Under the pieces are notes generated by a model. The model saw only the letters and a list, made by a program, of their open reading frames with translations. It did no database searches and was not told the origin of the DNA. Positions 38,579 to 48,211 of a stretch of DNA of 64,000 nucleotides are shown here, in pieces (the stretch's first letter is position 1; every line of letters starts with the position of its first letter). The stretch is taken from positions 18,449,853 through 18,513,852 of the forward strand of contig OZ007506.1 in assembly GCA_963931865.1 (NCBI GenBank). The letters are read 5' to 3'. Origin of the DNA: Axinella damicornis (lineage: Eukaryota > Porifera > Demospongiae > Axinellida > Axinellidae). The position numbers were made by a program, and so were the translations under genes.

Positions 38579-41569
38579 ATGATGAATGTCACTGGGACGA
38601 CCCCCTGCCCTGCCCCTGGGGGTGAGAGGTGGTGGGTGTGGCTAGTCACAAGTGGTGTCATCTACATATGTGGACTGTTATTCTCTAGTCTGGCGTACGC
38701 GATCTACTACAGTGTCAAGAAGTACCACAAGAAGTCTAAAACGAATGAGACATCTATCAAGAAGAAGAACGAGACTGCTGACAACGAGACGGCAGGCAAG
38801 AGTGTGACTATTACAGCTGGCTCTGCCCAACAGAAGCCCCACAGCTTCTTGAGCCCTCGTCGCTGGAGGGAGATTGCCCAACAGCTGATCTCCGGAGACA
38901 CAATCCCCAGCAAGCTACTCATCACCTTCACTCTCCTCTGTAACATCACCTATATCATCCTGGCCATCATCCGCACATACTCCCCCATTGAAGAGTGCTT
39001 TGTGCTGTCAGAGCAGCCTGCCCTGATTGTGGAACTCATGGTGGTGATATTCCTCCTCCTTTTTACTTGCGTGCGTTTCTGTGCTGCTGACACACCCATC
39101 CACTACTGGGTGAACATCCACACCATAGTCGACGCATTCACACTGCCGCACATCTTTGTCTCCATTGTGCTAGGGCAGGACTGGCTGGGTCTTCGCATGC
39201 TGCGGTTCATCTGGCTGACCCAACTAGTTGAGTTCACTCGATTCATCCCCTACATTCCACAAGATGCCATTGATCTGTTCTCGGTGCTGTTAAACTTCCT
39301 CATCCTCTGGCTGACCGGTGCAGGTATCATCCACCTGTTAGAAGTACAGGGAGACCCTTGGAACGACAATGCCGTTAGCGACCGCTCCTTCCTTGAGTTT
39401 TGCTACTATGTGATGATTACCCTGTCGACAATTGGCTATGGTGACATCTCCCCTACCACAGACTGGGGCAAGGTATACATAACCTTCTTCATCATCGGAG
39501 GATTGGCTTTCTTTGCCGCCATCCTACCAGCCCTCGCTGAGGTCACAACAACGGTCTATAGGAAGCTGCAATATGCCAAGTTTGATACGACCCGTGTCCC
39601 CCGGCACGTCATCGTGTGTGGCCACATCACCTCTACTTCGGCCAGCGAGTTCCTGAACGACTTCTTACATTCAGACCGTGGAGACAAGTACACACACGTC
39701 CTCTTCCTCCACCCCGAGCGCCCCGACCAGGACCTCAAGTTTGTGCTGCGTTCTTTCTACTCCAGGGTACAGTACATTGTGGGCTCGGTACTGAAGGGGA
39801 AGGATCTTCTGCGGGCCAAAATTAACAAAAGTTCAGCATGCTTCATCATTGCTAACAAGCACTGTGAAAACCCAATTGAGGAGGACAACGCCAACCTTCT
39901 ACGGTTAGTGTCCATCAAGAACACAAGGATAGACGTCCCGGTTATCCTGCAGCTGCTGCACAGCTCCAGCAAACAGCAGGTGTACAACATCGAGGGGTGG
40001 ACACACGGGAGGGACATCGCCATCACACTCAATGAGCTCAAATTGGGCTTGCTCGGACAGAGCTGCATGAGTCCTGGGTTCTCTACTCTCATCGCAAACC
40101 TCTTCTACACCAGTGACTTCCCTAAGCTAAAGCACAGTGATATCGATGACGAGAAAAACGGAAACCAGAAAAACTGGCAGACACTGTACATCAAGGGTGC
40201 CTCCAATGAGATCTACACCTCCTCCTTTTCCCATACCTTCCACGGCAAGTTGTACCACGATGTTGCTCGGATCTGCTACACCGACCTCGGCCTAATTCTG
40301 CTGGCTCTGGAGGACTCAGACAAACTCTATATTAACCCCTCACCCCACTCCGACCAGAGCTTGGTCATCCGATCTGGAAAGAATGGAATGCACGGCTACT
40401 TTATTGGGCAGGACCATAAGCACGTTCAACTTGTGAGTACCTACTGTAAGGAATGCCACGGGGATGAGCGTACGCATGATGCTGCGGAACTGGTCAAGCG
40501 ACTTGCTGGGAAAAAGTGCAGCTGTGGTTCTAAGGGGAAATATTGCACTGACACTGAGCTGGCAATTTTGGTACCCGGTGACGGCATCCTTGATGATTGG
40601 TCAGCTAATATCCACGCAGAGGGTCTGGAGGGAACGCAACTCAAGGCAAAGAGGAGCATGTACATGTGCCCAGCGCGGTCCATCGATACCGCCATCATCA
40701 ATCCTGGATCAGATGTAATAGAGGATGCTTTATGCCCCAAACTGGACATGAAAGACCATGTTGTTCTGTGTGTGTTTGCTAATAACAATACAGCACCATT
40801 GGGCCTGCACAACTTCCTCCGACCCCTCCGGAGCCATGCCACCCCCCAGGCCAGCATGAAGCCTGTGGTGATCATCAGCAACAAAACATTCCTCGAGAAA
40901 GAGTGGCCGCAGATCTGCATGTTCCCAGATGTTCACCTGATCCTGGGCTCCCCGCTCCACCTGTCCAACCTCGAGGAAGCCAATGTGGGTGAGTGCAATA
41001 TGTGTGTCATCCTCACCGCTCTCTCTACCAGCATTGGCCACGAGCAAGCCATCAATGACAAGGAAGCCGTGCTTTGTAGCCTCAGCATCCAAAAACGGTA
41101 TAAAAAGCACGTGCAAATCCTCACGGACCTCAATTTTGAAGCCAATGTACAGTTTCTAGACTTTGGGGATGTAGACCAGCCTGATGAGAGGATCTACAAG
41201 GCTCAACCCTTCGCCTGCGGTGAGGCCTTCTCTGTCTCAATGTTCGACTCGGTCACCAGCTCTGCCTTCCACAGTCCAGGCACTGTCAACATCATTGAGG
41301 AAATGATCCACACATCTGGCTCCAGTTCCTCCACTACCGGGTCCTGCCAAGTGGTGGCTGTACCGCTGAGGGGTACTGAACATGCAACAAAGAAATTTGG
41401 TGATCTTTACAACGCCCAACTGGAAAAAAACTCCATTTGTCTTGCGATTTACCGCCAGCTCCCTCACGATTCGAGCAATTATGTAATTACAGCCCCCGAC
41501 TCCGACATGGATCTCGAGAAAACGGACATTGCATTTGTGATGGTGGGACAGCCAAATGACTTAGTGTAG
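38579..41569 (+). CDS. BK-type (Slo1-like) large-conductance potassium channel
   Basis: One uninterrupted frame of 996 codons. It opens with an extracellular N terminus and S0 helix (WWVWLVTSGVIYICGLL), then S1-S4, a pore with TLSTIGYGD, S6, and tandem RCK1 and RCK2 gating-ring domains. From S2 to RCK1 the alignment to human Slo1 is gap-free at offset minus one. Conserved: R166 (R167), D185 (D186), R206 (R207), R209 (R210), D361 and D366 (D362/D367 of the RCK1 Ca site), and PFACG after the calcium bowl. Changed: W212 (R213), H373 and Q398 (E374/E399 Mg site). The calcium bowl is diverged but keeps the ligand positions. A CKECH motif at 623-627 matches the CxxCH heme site. Expected role: Ca2+- and voltage-activated K+ efflux at the plasma membrane. 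Start: the first ATG of the frame, 6 bp after a likely acceptor. The single coding exon contrasts with the many-exon vertebrate gene. Confidence 0.93.
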   Translation: MMNVTGTTPCPAPGGERWWVWLVTSGVIYICGLLFSSLAYAIYYSVKKYHKKSKTNETSIKKKNETADNETAGKSVTITAGSAQQKPHSFLSPRRWREIAQQLISGDTIPSKLLITFTLLCNITYIILAIIRTYSPIEECFVLSEQPALIVELMVVIFLLLFTCVRFCAADTPIHYWVNIHTIVDAFTLPHIFVSIVLGQDWLGLRMLRFIWLTQLVEFTRFIPYIPQDAIDLFSVLLNFLILWLTGAGIIHLLEVQGDPWNDNAVSDRSFLEFCYYVMITLSTIGYGDISPTTDWGKVYITFFIIGGLAFFAAILPALAEVTTTVYRKLQYAKFDTTRVPRHVIVCGHITSTSASEFLNDFLHSDRGDKYTHVLFLHPERPDQDLKFVLRSFYSRVQYIVGSVLKGKDLLRAKINKSSACFIIANKHCENPIEEDNANLLRLVSIKNTRIDVPVILQLLHSSSKQQVYNIEGWTHGRDIAITLNELKLGLLGQSCMSPGFSTLIANLFYTSDFPKLKHSDIDDEKNGNQKNWQTLYIKGASNEIYTSSFSHTFHGKLYHDVARICYTDLGLILLALEDSDKLYINPSPHSDQSLVIRSGKNGMHGYFIGQDHKHVQLVSTYCKECHGDERTHDAAELVKRLAGKKCSCGSKGKYCTDTELAILVPGDGILDDWSANIHAEGLEGTQLKAKRSMYMCPARSIDTAIINPGSDVIEDALCPKLDMKDHVVLCVFANNNTAPLGLHNFLRPLRSHATPQASMKPVVIISNKTFLEKEWPQICMFPDVHLILGSPLHLSNLEEANVGECNMCVILTALSTSIGHEQAINDKEAVLCSLSIQKRYKKHVQILTDLNFEANVQFLDFGDVDQPDERIYKAQPFACGEAFSVSMFDSVTSSAFHSPGTVNIIEEMIHTSGSSSSTTGSCQVVAVPLRGTEHATKKFGDLYNAQLEKNSICLAIYRQLPHDSSNYVITAPDSDMDLEKTDIAFVMVGQPNDLV

Positions 41570-41855
41570 GAACACTCAATCCCTTCACATAGCTATACAT
41601 GCACATCTTAATCAGTGTGATTCTATATATGACTTGACAGGCATTAGCCATTCACTTAGTTAGCTAGCTATCACTTTATTTGTGCCGTGTTAGCTACTTT
41701 TGCCACTTAGGTTCTCAGAATGTCCAATACTACCGGTAGCTACTTTTCATATAATTATGGATTTCTTTAGTTTGTGGAATGTGTACCATTCTTAGCCCCA
41801 AATAACATGTCCATTCTGAAAATTATTCTCGAGAAATCTGCCCATGCCTACTACG

Positions 41856-41962
41856 TCTAGCCTACCTGGAAGCTAGCCCTATTGTCTAGCCTACCTGGAA
41901 GCTAGCCCTATCGTCTAGTACCTGGAAGCTAGCCCTATCGTCTAGTACCTGGAAGCTAGCCC
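41856..41962. repeat. Tandem repeat, about 26-30 bp unit, four copies
   Basis: The unit GTCTAG(CCTA)CCTGGAAGCTAGCCCTA is repeated four times between the BK stop codon and the CDIPT start. It is probably in BK 3' flank or CDIPT upstream sequence. Confidence 0.85.
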
Positions 41963-42069
41963 TTAGCTGAAGGAATTCATTTCCTGGAATTATGGTTTGG
42001 CTTCCGTTCGTGCACAAATACGGCGCGACCATCACCTGCACACTGGCATCGGATTAGCAGCCTCTAGAC

Positions 42070-45000
42070 ATGGAAGAAAACGTATTTCTATTCCTACCCA
42101 ATCTGATTGGTAAGCACATGCAGTGTTAATTAATTCTCGTATACGCGCGTACCGAATTTATCTGCGTGAGCTGTACTGCAATATCAATATCGACATGTCA
42201 TGATCGTAGCTATATCCCTAGGGTACGCCAGGATTGTTCTGTCCTTCTTGTGCTTCTACTACCTGCATACTGAACCTGCGGTTAGTGTGGTGGCATACCT
42301 GCTCAGCCAATACCTCGATGACTGGGATGGATGGGCTGCTCGGAAGTACAATCAAGGTATAATTAGCTATACGTTTCTCAGTATGAACTCTTGATTAGAT
42401 ACAACCACATAGCTCTAGCTCTCATCACCGTGTGTGACAGTGAGGGGCATGAGTAAACTTTGACCTTTAGCTACACTGTAAGGCATGGTCGCAACCTTGA
42501 ACCGAAGCATCCCAAACAACTAGCCTCGTTCCCAGGCCCCGTCCAAACAACTTGGTTGGTGAATAGTTGGCTTCGAAGTGGACTTGTAATACCACTTCAG
42601 TGTAAAAGGTCCCTATATTAAATTCCCTAGGTCCCTTTTCTCATGGGGATGGATAAACTTCGAGTTCGAGTTCGAGATCGAGTTCGAGATCGAGATCGAG
42701 ATCGAGTTCGAGTTCGAGTTCGAGTATTTATTATATATTAGCCCCACAATGCCATGCATTCTTCGAGTGCGCTGTATTTATTATATATTAGCCCCACAAT
42801 GCCATGCATTCTTCGCAGCCGAATATATAACTAGGAGAATGCATGGCATTGTGGGGCTAATATATAATAAATACAGCGCATTGCACTCACGTTCGAACAT
42901 CGCTTATTTTTCCAAATGGGCAAAGTGCCCGCATACAGAATCCAGCGTATTCCGGGGTGTCGATCACATCCGTGAAGCTCCACCCACAGGAAGTTCTTGC
43001 CGCTAAGGGTTGTTATTTTTTCCTATGAAATTTTATGCACAGCAAGGGACACAGTAATAGCATAATATAGCTAATGAGTAGTACCCCCAAGACACACAAA
43101 AACAGAAATTAACATCTAAGGTACGTAGAGTGAGGGAAAAATGCATTCTTAAAAGTAGACGGAGTTGTCATATTCGTTACATACTGTGACTAGGTAAAGC
43201 ATTCCATGCAGAGAAAGTGTGAGGCACAAATGAATAAAGGAAGGAGTTGGTATGAGCAAAAGGTTGACGATACATGTACGGTTTAGTCTGATGTGATGTG
43301 GAGTTCATGGTTACAAAACATTTTGGTGGGGAAAAGAATGACTCCTGTACAATCTTAAACAGTAATGAGAGTCTGAGCTCCTTGCTGATAGGTCAGGAAG
43401 CTGGAAGGTGTCCATTAGGTCCTCATAGCTCATGTAATAGCTCTTGCTACACCGATATCCTGAGGGCAAACTTCTGAACTCCTCAAGCAGTTTGATATCT
43501 TTCTGAAACAGTCTGGACATTTTTTTTCCCTAGAAATGAGTATGCTTAGACTATGTCAGGTCAGAGGTGAGTAGTCAAGCTTTCCACCTCTGCAGAACCA
43601 TGCATATCAGCTGAACTAAGTCATATTATAGTGTCCACCAGGGTCGAGCCATGCCAGTGCATTCTCTGCACACTGCTGAGGTGTCTTGTAGTGTTCAAGG
43701 CAGGTTCGGCCATATGCCGGAGCATTCTCTGCAAAGAAGGTAAACAGTTTCACTCCGAATCATGCTGGAAAGACAGAACTCTAACTAACTAGTCTTCTGT
43801 CTCGGAAAGGTAAACCATACAACTGCGTTACGGACTTCTGTGCAAAGTGCAAACACCAACTAGCGCGTCAGTGACCATGCACAAACAAGTGATCATGACC
43901 TAGCCTCGTTCCCACTGCCGCAAGCATTACTTCACAGAAAATTCACCCCAAATAGGGCTGTACATCCCCCCAAATACTAATTTCTCTGTTCCGCGTACTT
44001 ACTATTTTTGCGTGGATGTGAACAGCATCTTGAGAAAACCCCCCGGTACGTAGCAACCTCCACTCTCCGCCAGTATTCGATGGAACTGCTGTAGAGTCGA
44101 GGGATGTATACCGAAACCCCACTTCCGGACATTCAACTCGAACTCGAACTCGAACTCGAACTCGAAACTCAAACTCGAAACTCGAACTCGAAACTCGAAC
44201 TCGAAACTCGACAATTATTCTATACCTTTTCTCATGCCTCCCTCACATATAATTCCCCTACAAAAGCACCGGTGCAATGATATTGTAGCTAGTTACCCTC
44301 CTCCTTCTGTATAGTTATTCCTTCTAACAATAATTATGACTACCGTATGATATCTATACCTGTAGTTACCAACTTTGGTGCCATCATGGATATCGTCACT
44401 GATAGGTAAGTGCATGAAAGCAAATTTAGCCATTCTAGCTGTGGTGCACAAAACATCTGAGTTCATTACCCTTAGTAAAAATCGGAAGGACGGGGATGTA
44501 AAAAACATCACAGGTAGAGAGAACGTAAGTGTACGTTGGTGTTCTTTGTGTGTTTTCTTTTAATGAATGTACGTATACTGCAAAACAGAAGGCAGGGTTG
44601 TTCTCAGTTGCAGCTTCACTATTAAATGATGTGCACACAACCAGAGCAAGTGAATTACTTCGCCTCTAGCTAGTATAGCCATCTCTAAATTCCAGCAAAC
44701 ATGCATGCGGCCACAGAATGGTTCGATTACCTTCACTAGTGTGCAAGAACTATTAACTATACGTTTGTTAACATACAGGCCACAAAGGCTGCTATTAGTA
44801 TGCATGAGTGACTCAGAGAAGTACATTGTTTCACGCACAGGTGACCAGGGCAGGCTGCATGCATGCTAATTGCAAACCACCATGGTGAAGCTGATCCAAG
44901 TTTGACATATTTTGTGGCCTAGCTCTTTATTGCTTTAACACATGCATGCAATCATGTCATACTTTGTGTAGCCATGCAAGGGCGTATCAAAGGCAGTGCT

Positions 45001-48000
45001 GTGCAATATAGTGCCCTGTGGTTAATCAAGATGCTGTTGCCTAACAGAAGCCATACAAATTAGCTAAACCACACCTTGGGATAATTCACCTAAGTAGCTA
45101 ATGCTCCCAGCCATTGTGTATAGCAAATGGTGTGCATCAGAGGAGGTTGGACACATTTTCTGTGCATGTGGTGACTATGCGCTGCGCTTGAACCTAACCT
45201 CACCAGCCTCGTTCCCAAGTTAATAATTATGGCCTGGGACCGAGGGAAATGTAAATTGCCAATGAGAAGTGAAGCTACAGTTGGGGAGTTTGAAAGGTAG
45301 GAGTACGTTGAAGTCGCTTCAGGTTGGGAAGGCTTCCAGCTGGAGTACCGGGAGTGTGGCTTCTCCGCCATCCCACGCGACCGATCCTTCAAGATAGAGG
45401 CCGTACAGCCTAAATGACCCAAGCAGGGGTTGATGGCATATTTGGAATGTACTTCACTAGAGCTTTCGAATGATGTCACGTTTGTTGAGATACTCGTAAA
45501 GACTACCGAGAACACAATTCGGTATAGTAAACCTCCATATAAATTCGCCTACACATGTAGGTCACATGACCGTGTCCAACCTCCTCTGGGTGTGCATCAA
45601 CAAATGTGTTAACTACTTAGACCATGAATAAGTGCTATAAATCCTTTTACAAAAGTCCTTTTCATTTGAAGTGAAGTTCTCAGCCTTTGTATAGCAATTA
45701 GTACTCCAATATCAAGCGATACATTGTACCATCCAAGGAAACCAGATGACAAAGGCAATGGTGCTTGCATGCATGCCGAAGCTGAAACTGACACACACGT
45801 GGTGTTATACATGCAGCATGCACTAATCCAGCACACCATGCGTTCTTTGTCATCTGCATGCCAGCAGTCCATCCACAACTGCAGTGATAGAGCTATGTAT
45901 ACTGAATGGCAAAATCGGCAAGAGGCCCAGAGGTTTCAGTGATGCTTTTGCAAGGAGTATTGTGGGGGACAGGATACAACAGAAATGCGAACAATGCATC
46001 TGGCAGCGACTTGTGCTATAGTAGATTTCCCTTAGGCAATAATCTGCTGTTAGTGCTGCTGGTTCAAAGCTTATTGCAGTGTATAATGCATCCTATAGGA
46101 TCACTCTCATTGGCCTACTGATGGGGCTGTGCCAGATCTACCCTTCCTATACTCTGGTGTTCCAGATTGTCATGATGCTTGAAATTTGCGCCAATTGGAT
46201 CCTTACGCATACCACTCTTCTGCATGGAACCCAGGATCACAAAAGTTTTATCTTGAGGGATCCACTTGCACACTGGTATCTGAAAGCGATTTATGGCAGT
46301 AAGGCAAGTTACATCTCATTGTAGTCCTACTCTGTTGTGTCGGTGTGCATATACAACCTTGTCAACAATTAAAGGTATTTGCTTAGTCAAGCTGTAATTG
46401 TCCATGGTTGTTCTTACCAAAACAGCCATTTGCAAACAATAAATCACAACAGAACCATATTTTGGACACATTTGCATATTGCACCATGCACCCCTTAACT
46501 TCTGCTGACTGAATAAATGACTTGTGTATATCCAGACAGCAAACACACAGTACAAAAAAGAAAGTATACTCCCTTCCCTGACACTTCTGCTTGATACAAT
46601 GCTTCTACCACAGTGCGTGGGCGTTCCTTTGATGTACCGCGGAGGATAAATCTCATAACCTCCGCTATGATGTCATAGCGGAGGTTATGCGATTTATCCT
46701 CTGCGGTACATCAAAGGATCGCCACCCTGTGCTGAGAATCAGAGAGTTGTAGCTGTCTAGCAGCCAGATCCAGCTACTAACTTGACTTAGAGGTTATGTC
46801 TGTGGTAGAAGCCGGATCTACTACGTCGACGCGGAGGTTATGCGATTTATCCTCCGTGGGAAAGTTTGGCCGAGGCGAAGCCGAGGCTAAACTTTCCCAA
46901 GTAGATCCTATACTTCAGAGCATTGACAGTCCCAAAGGAACTGCAATGGAGGATGACTGATACCAGTTGTTAATAAGCTGTGCATGCAGCTGCCAAAAGT
47001 GCCCTGTGGTGCTTTTCTGAAGTAGTTTCTCAAGGAGTCTCTTCTGAGTATATCGAAGCTCGCATCAAGGTATTGGCTTCTTGCCACAGTCCTGGATGCA
47101 CTGTATAGCGTCCTGCAGAACAAGAGCTGTGTGAGAGCAGCTGTATACAAACTACACAAAAACCTCCTGGGAGAGGATTCAAGGAGGAACTAGTACTATA
47201 GTGTCCTGTTGATTAACCCTTAACAATAAAACACTGATTCTCCAACAGATTAGACAGGATGGTGATGCCCCTGCAATTTTGAAGATCTTTACATTTCATG
47301 AGGCCTTTTGGAAATTTGATTGTTGAAATGCAGTGTCAAGTGACAGAAGAGGAAGCACTACATGTGGATAACTACAGTGTGTTGTGTTGGTATCAGTCAT
47401 CCGACGGGAGCTTATGAGTGGCAAAGGAGCATGTAACTACTGCGAATGCCCTCATCTTTACAGCTAGTGTAGCTAATTCTGTTATCTGATCTACTGGTTA
47501 TGAGTCTTTGAACACTTCCACTCTGATCTTTTAGGTCGTATTCTACTTGATGTGGATAGGAAACCACATCTTTTATCCATTCCTCTACCTCTGTCACTTC
47601 TATGAGGGACCAACTGGTAAGTATGTGTGAACTGTGAATGAACGTTCAGAACATTAATGTTGTGAATTTATGAACGTTCATTCGTTGTAGCAAATTGAAA
47701 TTTCAGTAGGCCTGCATAAAACCTTGCACCCACTGCTGTAGCATATAATACAGATCCTTGATACTGCCCAGTGTATTAGTTCGCACACCAACTGAATAAA
47801 TATTTCAAGAAGTTTGAAACAGACGTTTCGGCCACTATACAGTGTCCCTCATCAGTGACTATTCACTGATGAGGGCCACGTACTGTATAATGGCCGAAAC
47901 GTCTGTTTCAAACTTCTTGAAATATTTATTCGGTTGGTGCACGAGCTAATACACTAGGATACACCCAACCACACAGGACTTTACAGAATCCTTGATACCA

Positions 48001-48211
48001 TTATGCAGTATCATCAATAATCCAAGCTTTTCATTTCCCCTCTGCAGTTGGTATCCTTGGTTACAAGGTGGGAGCATGGATGGTTATCACAGCTGCGTCA
48101 TTTCCAATCGCATTTGGATTTCAAATCATGTTCATCCAACAGCTCATGTTTGCTTGCAGAAAGATAGCAGCTTATGATGTGTCACAAAGGGCATCCAAGC
48201 ACATTAAATGA
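42070..48211 (+). CDS. CDIPT: Phosphatidylinositol synthase (CDP-DAG:inositol 3-phosphatidyltransferase)
   Basis: Six exons: 42070-42109, 42222-42356, 44366-44405, 46099-46303, 47535-47616, 48048-48211, giving 666 nt and 221 residues (human 213). It makes phosphatidylinositol from CDP-diacylglycerol and myo-inositol in the ER membrane. The N terminus MEENVFLFLPNLIG and YARIV match the human enzyme closely. The CDP-alcohol phosphotransferase signature is complete across exons 2-3: D46xxD49-G50-x2-A53-R54-x8-G63-x3-D67-x3-D71. Several hydrophobic membrane helices follow, then HFYEGPT and a basic C terminus (HIK). Intron 4 uses a GC donor (AAG|GCAAGT); the frame demands it. Introns 2-5 are long and loaded with repeats. 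It starts 500 bp after the BK stop codon on the same strand. Confidence 0.95.
42659..42724. repeat. (TTCGAG)n hexamer array, forward
   Basis: TTCGAG/ATCGAG hexamers for about 66 bp in CDIPT intron 2. The reverse-complement array lies at 44134-44211 in the same intron. Confidence 0.85.
42725..42884. repeat. Direct plus inverted triplicate around GCCCCACAATGCCATGCATT
   Basis: TATTTATTATATATTAGCCC with GCCATGCATTCTTCG occurs twice in direct order, then once inverted (GAATGCATGGCATTGTGGGG to ATTATAAATACAGCGC). The RNA could fold into a strong hairpin. It directly abuts the hexamer array. Confidence 0.8.
43109..43386 (-). pseudogene. Remnant of non-LTR retrotransposon reverse transcriptase, C-terminal tail
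   Basis: The minus strand reads KELRLSLLFKIV, then TNSFLYSFVPHTFSAWNALP, and after one frameshift near 43185, VTNMTTPSTFKNAFFP before a stop at 43109-43111. The order RRK-L-LFYKI ... YSFFxxTIxxWNxLP ... SLxxFKxxL is the usual C-terminal end of LINE-type polyproteins. Upstream of 43386 the frame is broken by a stop. It is a dead 3' fragment within CDIPT intron 2. Confidence 0.6.
44134..44211. repeat. (CTCGAA)n hexamer array, reverse
   Basis: AACTCG/AAACTCG units for about 78 bp, inverted relative to the array at 42659. Together they bracket 1.5 kb that contains the LINE remnant. Confidence 0.85.
45130..45600. mobile_element. MITE with GAGGAGGTTGGACAC ends
   Basis: GTGTGCATCAGAGGAGGTTG at the left is mirrored by CAACCTCCTCTGGGTGTGCA at the right, enclosing about 470 bp in CDIPT intron 3. 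The interior carries a partial CCTCGTTCCCA fold-back (45205-45246). A second copy is at 63044-63380. Confidence 0.6.
46602..46913. repeat. Dispersed repeat with nested palindromes, copy A
   Basis: Starts CTTCTACCACAGTGCGTGGG and ends TAGATCCTATAC. It includes an inverted pair built on GTACCGCGGAGGATAAAT, a CGGAGGTTATG palindrome and an AAAGTTTGGCC hairpin. About 90 percent alike to 52287-52632 by eye. It lies in CDIPT intron 4. Confidence 0.8.
47771..47953. mobile_element. 183-bp near-perfect palindrome
   Basis: The left arm GTGTATTAGTTCGCACACCA runs on through GAAACAGACGTTTCGGCC. The whole arm, about 85 nt, is mirrored after a short centre at CTGATGAGGG. It lies in CDIPT intron 5, between exons 47535-47616 and 48048-48211. 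No TSD was resolved by eye. Confidence 0.85.

Noticed and set aside
42659..44211. CRISPR-like array interpretation of the short repeats
   Set aside because: The hexamers are simple sequence without spacers and the genome is eukaryotic.
45090..45515. 141-codon minus-strand frame in CDIPT intron 3
   Set aside because: Lies within a MITE with inverted ends and has no recognisable domain.
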